This document shows positions 40,419 through 50,627 of a stretch of DNA of 64,000 nt, in pieces (positions within the stretch are counted from its first letter, which is position 1; each line of letters begins with the position of its first letter). The stretch comes from Glebionis coronaria (taxonomy: Eukaryota; Streptophyta; Magnoliopsida; Asterales; Asteraceae), in assembly GCA_025667525.1 (NCBI GenBank), contig JANFOE010002252.1, positions 1 through 64,000 of the forward strand, given 5' to 3'. A program made the position numbers and the translations under genes. A model generated the notes under the pieces. That model was not told the origin of the DNA, did no database searches, and saw only the letters and a program-made list of their open reading frames with translations.

Positions 40419-40813
40419 CAGCCAACATGGGGGTATTTTTGTAATTTACTAGCTATTTTTTCTTGGAGAGTAAGTTGTAGGAGGCCAGCTATTTTTTTTG
40501 TTACATTCATCCCCTTCTAGAAACATGTGGGATCATGTGCCCATCATTGGGCTGACACACTCCTTTTTTTCATTGTTATCAACGAAGTGCCACGTCTCGC
40601 TCTCCCATAGGCCAGCCGCCGCTGACAAGTCCCGTACTGACGTGGCGGCGCCGCCACCACGTGTCGTCACCCTATTGGCCAGTCGCCACTGCTCCTCTGC
40701 CACCTCTGCGCCGCCCTGCCATGTCAGACCTGCATATTTAATAAATCATTAGTGACACGTGGCGAGCTGGCAGTGGCCAGCTGCCGCCACGTGGATGCTG
40801 ACGTCACCCGGTC

Positions 40814-41270
40814 TGGACCGGTTTGAACGGGGTCTGGACCGGAAGTGAACCGGGACTGGTCCGAACCGGTGGTCCGAACAGGGTCTGGTCTGAACCGGTA
40901 AACGGTCGGGTCGAGTCAACGAGTCGGGTCGAGTCCGCCACGTGGACCACTCAGAGAGTGCCACGTGGCAGCTGGAAAATAATCCAAGCATTTTGCCTTA
41001 GCCAGGATTCGAACCCTGGTCTTGGCTTCCAAAGGTGAAGTTGCTAGCCACTGGGACCGGTTTGAACCGGGTCTGTACCGGAAGTGAACCGGGACTGGTC
41101 CGAACCGGTGGTCCGAACTGGGTCTGGTCTGAATCGGTCAACGGTTGGGTCAACGGGTCGGGTCGGGTCGAGTCCGCCACGTGGCAGCTGGAAAATAATC
41201 CCAGCTTTTTGCCTCAGCCAGGATTCGAACCCTGGTCTTGGCTGCCAAAGGTGAAGTTGCTAGCCACTGG
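40814..41270. repeat. Tandem duplication (about 241 + 216 bp) in 5' LTR
   Basis: Unit 1 (40814-41054) and unit 2 (41055-41270) both run from GACCGGTTTGAAC through CCACGTGGCAGCTGG and the tRNA-like segment to GCTAGCCACTGG. The 3' LTR has a single unit. It duplicates G-boxes and the tRNA-like segment. Confidence 0.88.
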
Positions 41271-41282
41271 GCCAAGCAGACC
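41211..41282 (-). other. tRNA-like segment, 5' LTR copy
   Basis: Same as 34541-34612, with B-box GGTTCGAATCC; a second, truncated copy lies at 40994-41054 in the duplicated unit. The A-box region has a G-for-C change (TGGCCCAGTGG). Confidence 0.5.
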
Positions 41283-41383
41283 TTCATGTTTATATATACA
41301 AAATAAAGTACTTGACCCTTTTATGGCTTGGTTGACTTGCACATTGACCCCCTTTGACTAGTTGACTAGCTTTATTAATTATA

Positions 41384-41431
<48 letters not shown>
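41384..41431. repeat. (AAT)n microsatellite
   Basis: About 14 AAT units within the 5' LTR; only a few units exist at the equivalent site (34710-34735) in the 3' LTR. Confidence 0.95.
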
Positions 41432-41434
<3 letters not shown>

Positions 41435-41965
41435 TATTACGAAAAATTAATTTATTTTTAATAAAAACTTTATTTTATTTTATTAATTTTCGGAAATTAG
41501 TTTATTTATATTATTTATATTATTAAATTATTAAAACTATTTATTTAATTTAAAAACTTAATAAACTTTAAAAATTCATAGAAAACAAACCGTAAAGAGT
41601 TACGACGCGAGGTCGGGACCGTTGGCTTCGTAATTTTATGCTCTTCAATGTGGTTTAATAGTGGATGACTTTGGAGATTGTAAAAAATGGTCCTTGTTGT
41701 ACAATCTTCATCAAATCTTTATCCTTAGCCTTCCAAACTTCATTCTTTTGGCACTTTTTGGTTCTTTGACTTTATCTTTGGCTTTTTCTTCGATAAATGA
41801 CTGTGAAATCCAGGTTTTCTTTCTTTTTGATCTCTTGTACCTATTTCACAACAAAAACACAAACCACGCATAATTCCGACATTTACGATATTTATTACAC
41901 GTTTTGGTCTTGTTTTTATTGATTTTAGTGGTATAAGGATAAGTGTTTACACACTTATTAAGTCT

Positions 41966-43326
41966 TAAGTTCATTAGCAAGTTCGTTTTTAAGCTCGTTT
42001 TTCAACTCGGAACTTAAGCTAATCATCTCACGTTGCATGTTATCAAACTTAGCATCATTTGCTTTAGAATAATCCAAAACTTCTCCTTGAAGATTTTTAA
42101 TGTGAGCATGTTGAAAACCTTGTGTAGTGTTTTAAAAATCACGTTTTGGTTTTGATTTGCAACTTGTCCATTCCCACTTTAATAATTCCCTTTGTTGTAG
42201 TTACGTGAATTGCCTTGATAACCACCATTTTGGTTGTTGTTTCGATAGTTATTAGCATTTTGATTTGGTGGAGCTTGATTTGGGCGGGAACCTTGGCCGT
42301 TTTGGTTATAAGTTCTCGTTGCTACGTAAGCACTCGAAGTGTTACCAGCGGCGGTAATGCACTCGGAAAGATCATGAGCTCCCCCACAAGACAAACAACT
42401 CTTATCAACCGCTTTAACCGATGCGGAGTTCAAAGCATCTTGTGCTTTCCAATGAGTCATAAGATTTGAAAACCTATCGAAAAACCGATTTTCCTCATTA
42501 GCTTCATCATGTAAGGCATTAATGCTACGAGACGATGACGACGATGACGAACCCATATTGGCAACACTCGGTGTGTTACGAAGGTTATAAACCTTAGATC
42601 TATTCTCGATAATCTTTAAAGCTTCATCGGTCGTTTTGCACAAAACATTACCACCCGCGGCGGCATTCAAATAATCGCGTTCATGATCATTAAGCCCATT
42701 ATAGAAAGTATCTATTTGATGCAATTCCGAAAAATCATGGTGTGTAATGTAACATTTCCTTAAATCGTTCCCATGCCATTGAAAAACTTTCATTATTACG
42801 TTGTGTAAACCTTGAAATCTCATTTTTCAAATGTGTTGTTTTAGATGGTGGAAAAAATTGGTTCACAAACTTAGAAACGAGATCACCCCGTGTCAAAATC
42901 GAATTTGGCGGTTCTTTCTCGAGCCAAATTTTTGCGGGTCCATCTAACGAGTATGGAAACAACATCATCTTAATGGCGTCATGTGGAACATCCTTAAACT
43001 TGCTAGTTGCGGTGAGACGATTAAAATTCCTTATGTGGTAATGCGGGTTGTCTTTCTCATGACCTCTAAACTTATTTGCTTGTAACATCGACATTAAACC
43101 CCGTCTTAATCTCGAAATTCTCCGCAAGGATAGCGGGAATCACAATGGCCTCTCCAAAACCCTCGGTGGGTGCTTGAAACAACTCCATCATAGTACGATT
43201 AGCCATGACGACTTCTTGTTCTAAAATAGGTTCAACAATTGGATTTTGTTCTTCAATCAAAGGAACTTGATTTCCTTGATTTAGACGACGTTTACGAGCT
43301 CGTGTTGCTTGACTACGAGTTTGCAT
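41966..43326 (-). pseudogene. gag: Gag N-terminal part, level 1
   Basis: Starts at ATG 43326 (MQTRSQATRARKRR). It covers the gag capsid and the zinc-knuckle variant CLSCGGAHDLSEC, up to the level 2 insertion. Compared with the intact ORF at 25751-29077 it has at least four lesions: an extra C near 43100 (frameshift), a 5-nt deletion near 42750, a Gln-to-stop change (TAA, 42179-42181) and a 1-nt deletion near 42143. The rest of gag and the protease lie at 13962-15184, beyond the inserted element. Confidence 0.93.
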
Positions 43327-44052
43327 ACACTTGACAAAGAATGGGAGGTGAGCAAAGAAGATTCTTTTTGGGTGTTTTGTGAATTTTCAATTTTTTGTGT
43401 TTTTGATTGTTTTTAATTTTTTTGGATTTTGTGTATCTTCGTAGACAACAATCTACCAAATCTCTCCTCGAATCAAACTCTTGATTAAAGAAGCCTCAAA
43501 AGAATTAAAACGATCACGTGGAGTGAACGCCTTCGAATGACTTTAGAACTTTGGTGAAAACCAAATTGTTCAAGAGGGTTTAATCACAAAGAAAACCAAG
43601 CAAATATATATGATACATAATAATACTTTGGGCGGCAAAACCCTCGATTAGCCTTCAGTCTCAAAATACTCACAAGCAAGCGGGGAAACGAGGCGGCGTG
43701 AAGCACTTAAGAGCCTTTTTCCTTAGGGTATATTTTATAATACCCGCCTTATACCAACCTTATAGTTTGTATTTTTCAAAATCGAGCTTCACGAAAGTAT
43801 TTATCTATTTTTGCCTTTTTCTTTTTGTTTGAGATTCGAATACAATAATTAGGAGATCAAATCCCAATTAAGGTTGTGTTTTCACACTTTTGGAGATATT
43901 TTGTATTGATTGTGATTCTTAATACAATATAGTAATAATAATTTCACAAGAAAACGAAAAAACCGATAATACGTATTAGTAGATTTCTACTAATACAAAT
44001 ACTATTTTTGGTTAATATTAAAAACAACGAGACAAATTAATCACGGCACACC
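43327..44052 (-). other. Level 1 5' leader
   Basis: Non-coding, closely homologous to 29078-29794. Confidence 0.75.
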
Positions 44053-44070
44053 TCCCCGGCAGCGGAGCCA
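44053..44070 (-). other. Primer-binding site, level 1
   Basis: Minus strand TGGCTCCGCTGCCGGGGA, three nt inside the 5' LTR; two mismatches to the tRNA-Asp complement as recalled. Confidence 0.8.
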
Positions 44071-44073
44071 AAA

Positions 44074-47000
44074 TGATTGTAGTGTTTTACCACACCTTTA
44101 GGAAAAAGGAGGTAAATAGGGAAAGTATTAAATACGACGATTTAGGAAAACCAAGTATTAATGACCCAATGAAAGTTCGTTTCCCTAGGAGGTATATGTG
44201 TGTGACTAAAATGTGACAAGGTTTGAGATTAATATTTGAAAGAAGGGGATGAGAAAATAGAATGACGAAGACGTGAAATTAATTACTACGACGACTAAAC
44301 GTAAAACCGTAAAAATAGCTAAAATAAAAATTAATTCTAAAAATTCCCAAAAATTCACCAAAAATTAAATTAAATAAACTAAGAGTTTACCAATGATCAA
44401 AACTTTTTCAAACCTTTTAATTAATTAAATATTAAATTTTAAATGCTAATTAAAGCCCTAAAAATCAAATTAATAATCAAAAAGCCCAATTAAAGATTTT
44501 TTAATTGGTAAACCTCTAAAATGACCTAAAAAAATTAAAAACTGTTTTTATAAATTTTTAAACTAATTAAAGCTATTTAAAATGATTTAAAAACTATTTA
44601 ATCTTAAGATAATTATAAAAAATAATCTAATGATGATAAAATTAATCTAAGAGTTGCAGAAATCCTAATTTAATGTTTTAAACCTAAGAAAAATATAAAC
44701 AATGTAAAAATGTGAAATTTAAATTTAATAAAAAAATAATATTAAAATAATATTAAAAACACAAAAATTATAAAAAATTCTAAAAACTTGCAAACTAGTT
44801 TATTTTAACCTACATAATCAAAAAAAGAAAGTGAAATTATCAAAATACCCCTAATGGGCCCCTAAATGGGCTAAAACCAAAAAAAGTCAACCTTAATGGG
44901 CTTTTGGGCCCAAAAAGTCAAACTAGGCCCAAATGACTTGAAAAAGCCCTATCTGACTCAAAATTTAATTCTAAACACAAAATTATGAAGGCCCAAAAGC
45001 TGATTTTGAGCTTATCACAGCTTAAAATGTCAACAGCTTATTCTTATTGGGCCAATAAGCCCATTAAGCAATAAGCCAGTGCCATAAGCTCTGCTTAAAC
45101 ACACAAACTTCTTTTCAGATGCCTAAGAGATCTGTGAAAAGAAATTTTGAAAAAGCACACTCAATAAGCCAGAAATAAGCAAAGAAAAATTTCACAAAAG
45201 GACAAAATAGTCGACTTGGAGTTCTAGACCACCTCAGGACTTGATTCAACTTGCAAAAGACTCTAAACAACTTAATTAAGCCAAATAAATCAAGAAAAGT
45301 TCAATAAGCAAAGCCAAATAAGCTGGATAAGCCAATAAGCACTTATGAAAAAGTCAAATGAGTTGGTTTTCTAGTCAAAGCTTAAAGTCAACCCTCCAAA
45401 TGCTCCAGTATGGACAAATGGGTCAAATAAGGAGAACCTATTACAAACTTAAAGTTGTTGCACGTTAAAATAAGCTAGAATAGCTTATTGATAAGCACCA
45501 GTAGAAATAACACTAGCAGTGGCTAGCAGCAGGGGAAAGGAGTTCCCACTTCTTTGACTATTTGACTTGCTTTTTTAGAGAGATCCAGTTGGATTCAAAT
45601 GGAAACAAGGGTACCCTTGTGATCAGTGAATCACCAGGAGTCTATATCAACAAAGAAATCACAAATTTGTTCACTCAATAAGCCAAAAATAAGCAAAGAG
45701 TCCACAGATATTGCACAGACCTTGAAAATAAGCAGTTATGAAAAAATAAGCAGTTTGAGCATGAATAAGCCAGCCAAATTGAACTAAATGCATAAACAAG
45801 CTATAATAAAGTCTAATAAGCACAACTAAACTTGTTTCAAGCAATGGATCAAAGTAAGTAAGCAGATTCAAGCACCAAAAGTTACTGATTAGCAAAAGTG
45901 ATTATCCAAAATCCTTTTGCTGATCTATTTGACCACCAATCCAATTTTAAGCCTTCAAATCTATTTCCCTGATTAAGTTAACCAAAATTTAACACTTGTT
46001 AACCCTAGTCTACCCTTAGATCTAGGTGTCCCCAAAATTTTAGCCAAAATTCCCAAGTAAAACTAATTTTATGACCTTTTGATTGATTTGGTTGTTCAAG
46101 CCCACAAAACTTGCAGATAACCACCCCTTAAGAACAGATAAACATGTAACAACTCAATAGAACCAAGAACAACAACAAAGGAAGCCTTAAATCCCTTTGA
46201 ATCAGTTAACCCAAACACCCCTTTGGAATCTGATTTTGCAATCTTCCAAAGGATTGTTATGATTTAACCTATCAAACAAGATCTAATCAACCCTAACAAC
46301 ACTTAATCAATCTCAGAAACTCAAATCAAGCATAAAAACACAGATCCACAACAAAACATGTAAAATTAAGCAAAAATCAGAAAAATGAAAAAGGAGAGAG
46401 ATGCAAACCTCCAAGACTCACATCCAAGCCTTGGAATGTTTGAGCTGAGGTGCTAGCAAAACAAGCACCAACTTCCTTGTACCTGCTAAGATCAACAAAC
46501 CATAATGATGAACAAATAATGGAAAATCTGATTTTTTTTTAAAACAAGAGTTTTATCCCATAAAACCTTTCCTCAAAAACCACAAAACATGAATATGGAA
46601 CTCAGATTTCAGCTATTCAATCACCAAACTTTTATAAATAACAAGAGAGAAAATCACAATCTTCAGAAAACTCAATTTTATTTCAATAAAAAGGAATTAC
46701 AAAGATATAGCTAAAATCTGGAACAAAGGGCACATCACAAGTTGAGGCTCCTTTTATAGGCATTAGTAGACGATTCTAGAATAGAAAATACAAAGAAAAC
46801 CCTAGCTAGAAATTTCCAGGAATGCCCTTGAGTGCTTGTTGTTGAGCTGTCCATTTTGATCAAAACCGTTCATTTATGCTTTGGGGTTAAGCCTGAGTCT
46901 AAGCTGTTGATTTGGCCACGTCAGATTCCATGGAGAGGAAGCTGTGTTTTCATTGGTGGACGAGGTTGAGTGTGGGGTCACTTGGGTAGTGGGATTGAGG

Positions 47001-47815
47001 GTTTTGTATGTGGGATGTGTCTTTGGGCGTGTGAATCAAGTGTGGGTATGGGTAATTTCAATTTACCCTTTGTTTAAGTGAGTGGTAAATCTAGGTGGAT
47101 GAATGGTGAATAGTAGAAACTTTGATCCGATTTTTGTGGGATAAAGTTGTTTGGCGCGTGTTTGTCTAGTTTAAACTTAGGGAAATGACACAATAAGTCC
47201 TTGTGTTTTGGTGAAGGTGGTAAAACAAGTTTTTAAGCCTTCTAACCCATTTTCCTTTGTTATTTAAGTTTTCCACTTCATACTTTTGGCACAAAACTTT
47301 GTAATAAGGGTTTTAAGGGTTTGTTTTGCCAATTTTAAATATTTGAGGGACTGATCTTGGACATTCTTAATCTTCAAAGGTCTTCATTGTATCTTTGACT
47401 TCATGAGGGACCATTATTGGCAATTTAGAGTTGTTGAGGGACTAAACTTGCCAATTCTTCAAAGTTGAAGGACCATTTTGTAATTTTGACAATCTTAAGG
47501 GACCAAACTTGTAATTATGAATATACAAGGGTTTTAAGTGTCATTTCTTCATATTTTAAGGATCAATCTTGTACATCTTCAAGTCTTCAAGGGTTTTTCT
47601 TGGATAATTCATGAACTAGGGCCCGGTTCTTTGTGCGGCTTCGTTTCTCGTGTCCGTTTTTCCTTGTTTCTTATGATCTTTTATCTTTTTCACGATATCC
47701 ATACCTAAAACACACAAGTAAACAAATACAAGCATATATATGGTATTTTCATGACATTTTATGCATTTAAAGCCAGAAAAGAACGATGAGATCATGTATA
47801 AAAGCCATCTCATCA
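44074..47815 (-). repeat. Level 1 5' LTR (3742 bp)
   Basis: Sister of 4821-8709 without the MITE. Its TATA box is at 46750-46760 on minus (CCTATAAAAGG). Its outer end CATCTCATCA is followed directly by the target duplication CTGCA (47816-47820). Confidence 0.95.
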
Positions 47816-47820
47816 CTGCA

Positions 47821-49009
47821 CTTAATGATGCATAGGGAAATCTCATATTTGAGGAAGTATCTCCCGCAACCCGGTATTGGTTAACTTACACCATTGAAGG
47901 TAACAACAGTTAATCCATGTACCTGGACATTTGATTATAAAGTTAATACTCTTATTATGAATAGAACATGGCATCATCAAAATCAAAACTAAGTTTGGAC
48001 TTCAATCTCTGAGTTTATAGCTTAAACTAAAGGGAGCTTAATATGCAAAAAAATCATTACTACAATATTGACGCCATACGCAATAGTGAATCCAATCTTT
48101 GAGTTTGGACTTCAATCGCTTACATGAATCCTAAACTTCATTCACTACAATAGTGACACCATACCTCTTATTATGAATTACAAATTATCCTTACTAGAGT
48201 TTCACCTGTTTCAGGTCTCTGAAGGTATATGTAACTCATTCACTACATTCCTCGCCGATATCCTGAAACCAAACTCACTTAAAACCTAATTCATTAAAAT
48301 TAAATGGTCATCGTTGTGGGTTTCTAACATGGTTCCTTAAAAGTAAACCGATCAACTATAGTTTGAGGTGGTAGAGCACACCTGGTCTAACAGAAATTAT
48401 GAGGTTTGAACCTTAGAATTCGTGCAAGAGTGTTAGTTACTCGATTGGCAGTTAAGCATAAGAAGTAAGTCTATAGAAATACGATCAAAACTTGTTCGTG
48501 AGTTTTACCTTCAAGATCAAAATTGGTTTCCACATGATTTTCCCTTGTATTTGCTGACGGCTTAATGAGGTGCATGGAGCACCAAGCTGCTTCTTTATCT
48601 ATAAAACACAACACTTTGATCAGTATATTAGCTCCATACTTCCAAGAATTAAATGAAGGCAGAGTTGTTGTGGAAGCATGTGGCACACTCTTTCTTGAAG
48701 TCGACACGTGTAAAGTTTTATTCAGCCTCATTTTATTCAGCTTAGTAATACCTTTTCAGCTAACAGAGATCGATCTCACCCGAGAAAAGATAATCAAAAA
48801 GACAAAATCTAGTGATGTTAAAGATAAACAAAAGGAAGCGGAATCAAAGAATGATGTTTATGAACCAACAGCATGTCCAAATGCAGAAGCAAGCAAGCGA
48901 AAGAACAAAATTAGAAAGAAGGATAAATTGAACGAAGAAGATGATATATTGAATGTCGATTTTAATTTAGAATCTGAAGAATCAGAACCAAATTACATCC
49001 AGTCATTGT
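47821..49009 (+). other. Right host flank; possible linker exon of decayed gene
   Basis: Pre-insertion continuation of the locus left of 4821. 47821-48560 shows nothing codable. 48565-49009 has an open plus frame. Its C-terminal part (ending NVDFNLESEESEPNY) is Lys/Glu-rich, like the linker regions of DnaJ-DUF3444 proteins, and it leads, after a frame change, into the DUF3444 segment at 49010. An intron-like AG before LTEIDLTREK (about 48760) is possible. Assignment of this part is weak. Confidence 0.4.
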
Positions 49010-49446
49010 CCTATGCCAAAATTCTATGCTCAGATCAAGAAAGTTTTTTCATCTCCATTCACGCTTAAAATTACTTGGCTTGAGGTTGATCCTGAGAAGT
49101 CTCAAGAAATCGTTTGGACATGAGAAGGCTTGCCTGTTGCTTGTGATAGAAATAAGTGTGGCGATACAGAGCGTACAAGTGACCTCCTCATGTTCTCTCA
49201 TCATATAACATATGAGAAAAGCAGTAAAAGGTCTTCTTTTTTCGTTTACCCCCGAAAAGGTGAAACTTAGGCTCTTTACAGACATTGGGATTTTAAATGG
49301 AGCTCTGACCTGGAAAGCCATATGGAATTTAAATATGAGATAATTTTGACAAGGAAAATGGTGTTCTTGTATACTATATGGTGAAAATGGCAGGTTTTGT
49401 CAGTTTGTTTCAGAAAACAGGTTGGGGAAAAATATGCTTGTCAGGA
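49010..49446 (+). pseudogene. DUF3444 (DnaJ-associated) domain pseudogene
   Basis: Plus-strand translation gives an ordered series of DUF3444 motifs: PMPKFYAQIKKVFSSPF, LKITWLEVDPEKSQEIVW, EGLPVACDRNKCGDTERT, LMFSHHITYEK, FFVYPRKGE, ALYRHWDFKWSSDLESH, and after a frameshift GVLVYYMVKMAGFVSLFQ. DUF3444 is known from plant DnaJ-like proteins of unclear function. An in-frame TGA after EIVWT (about 49121), a TAG replacing a conserved Trp after PRKGET (about 49268) and the later frameshift show it is dead. No DnaJ domain is seen nearby. Confidence 0.85.
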
Positions 49447-49580
49447 GAAGGTTTTTGTAAATAGTTAAGATGAATACATTTACTGTATATGTTTACTTAC
49501 TTTTATGTTTGTTAGAAGTATTTAAAGTGATGGTCATATAATATACCGTTGCGAAGCTCGTGGAAAATGCTACATAATGG

Positions 49581-49880
49581 TGTTGAGAGTTCTAGTATAA
49601 TGTTATGTATGTAGCGGGAATTAGTCCAGAACACTCAAATGAGGAAGGCCTTCTAAAATTTACACCTGTAGTATAAAAGGCCCCTAGCACCTCATTTGAG
49701 TGTGTGTGTCTTCCATTTTCATTGTTGGTAGAGAGAGAAACTTATGTCTTTCTCTCATTAGGAATTCACAACCTTTGTTTTTTTCTTTTTCTTCATCTAA
49801 TCTAATCTTTCTTTTTTGGTTTAATCTTGTTCTTCATCATCTCTATTTCTTGTTCTATAAGTCGTGTGTTACGTCTTACA
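49581..49880 (+). repeat. Copia-type LTR (300 bp)
   Basis: Begins TGTTGAGAG and ends CTTACA, typical of short Copia LTRs, and is followed two nt later by a Met-initiator-type primer site. It contains TATA box TATAAAA at 49672-49678. No second copy was found in the window, so it is either the 5' LTR of the damaged Copia element downstream or a separate fragment. Confidence 0.7.
49672..49678 (+). promoter_or_regulatory. LTR TATA box between inverted 12-mers
   Basis: TATAAAA flanked by ACTCAAATGAGG (49633-49644) and its exact reverse complement CCTCATTTGAGT (49690-49701). Confidence 0.7.
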
Positions 49881-49882
49881 AG

Positions 49883-49890
49883 TGGTATCA
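49883..49890 (+). other. Primer-binding site (tRNA-iMet-like)
   Basis: TGGTATCA followed by TTCGCTAAGGG. The usual Copia site is TGGTATCAGAGC, so the first eight bases match and the rest are altered. Confidence 0.65.
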
Positions 49891-50123
49891 TTCGCTAAGG
49901 GATTCGTGGATTGCTTCTTGGTGTTGTTTTTGGTTATTGGTTTTCGTGAGTTTTGGACCAAAAACCTCACGCTTTTAAAATTTTTTCGTGTTTTTGAGAG
50001 TCCAAGTGATCCATATATCTTCTACATAGTTGTGGTAGAGTTTTGGGTGCTTTGGGTTGGTTAAAATCACGGATTTCTTGTCAAAAATCTCATTTTTTTA
50101 CCAAAAATCTCGGAATAGTACCG

Positions 50124-50475
50124 TATTGCGATTGGAACCCATCGCAAAGGAAAAGGGTTTATCTTTGCGATTAATATTACGATTGAGATTGCGACTGGGT
50201 GATATTGCGATTGAGATTGCGACTGGTTATTGTGATTAAGATCGCGACTGGGTGATATTGCGAATGAGATTGCGACTGGTTATTGCGATTGAGATTGCGA
50301 CTGGTGTTATTGCGATTGAGATTGCGACTGGTAATATTGCGATTGAGATTACGACTAGTGTTATTGCGATTGGGATTGCGACAAGGATTGCGACGGGCAT
50401 TGCGATTGGGATTGCGACAGAATTCCTTCCTTATTGTGATTGGATTGCGACAGAACTGTGACATTGCGATGAGAC
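50124..50475 (+). repeat. 'gattgcgac' minisatellite
   Basis: Degenerate tandem array built on ATTGCGATTGAGATTGCGAC with spacers GGT(T/AA/GT)ATT, period about 30 bp, shortening to GGGATTGCGACA at the end. All frames stay open for 60-95 codons simply because of the repeat. Confidence 0.9.
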
Positions 50476-50627
50476 ATTGAGATCTGTTTGGTTAAATTTT
50501 GTTCGAGTATTTCTAAGACTTAGCCACTACCTAGACTTGTCCCGGAACATAGTTTACACGAACATTAAAAATAAAAAAAAAGAGTTAAAATTTTTTACGT
50601 CAAGTAAAATCAAATTTTTTCCCTACT

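Larger units (their letters stand above)
15185..41960 (-). mobile_element. Level 2: Gypsy-like LTR element lacking pol
   Basis: It is inserted in the gag of level 1. Its LTRs begin TAATATA and end CTTATTA (perfect TAATA/TATTA inverted ends instead of TG/CA). The perfect 5-bp duplication AGTCT is at 15180-15184 and 41961-41965. On the minus strand: 5' LTR 41960-38911, primer site TGGCGCCGCTGCCG three nt inside, one ORF (38614-37214), a 1.9-kb non-coding region, polypurine tract, 3' LTR. Minus the nested CACTA it is about 9.45 kb. No gag capsid, protease, RT or integrase is present, so it must be non-autonomous. Confidence 0.93.
38911..41960 (-). repeat. Level 2 5' LTR (3050 bp)
   Basis: Uninterrupted sister of 15185-16033 plus 33357-35271. 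It is longer because of a tandem duplication (40814-41270) and a longer (AAT)n run. It carries the CACTA empty site at 39778-39780. Confidence 0.95.
4821..47815 (-). mobile_element. Level 1: Athila-like Gypsy LTR retrotransposon
   Basis: Two long direct repeats (4821-8709 and 44074-47815), both starting TGATTGTAGTG and ending CATCTCATCA in the plus orientation, bound the unit. It is flanked by a perfect 5-bp duplication CTGCA at 4816-4820 and 47816-47820. On the minus strand the order is 5' LTR, primer site, gag, protease, RT, RNase H, integrase, non-coding 3' region, polypurine tract, 3' LTR. The 43-kb span contains a 26.8-kb second element inserted in gag; without that insertion and its duplication it is about 16.2 kb. 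Pol motifs are of the Athila type. It carries several frameshifts and stops, so it is not autonomous now. No env-like ORF is seen between integrase and the 3' LTR. Confidence 0.95.

Noticed and set aside
50177..50480. 95-codon Arg/Asn-repeat frame and partners
   Set aside because: Product of the minisatellite; all frames are open.
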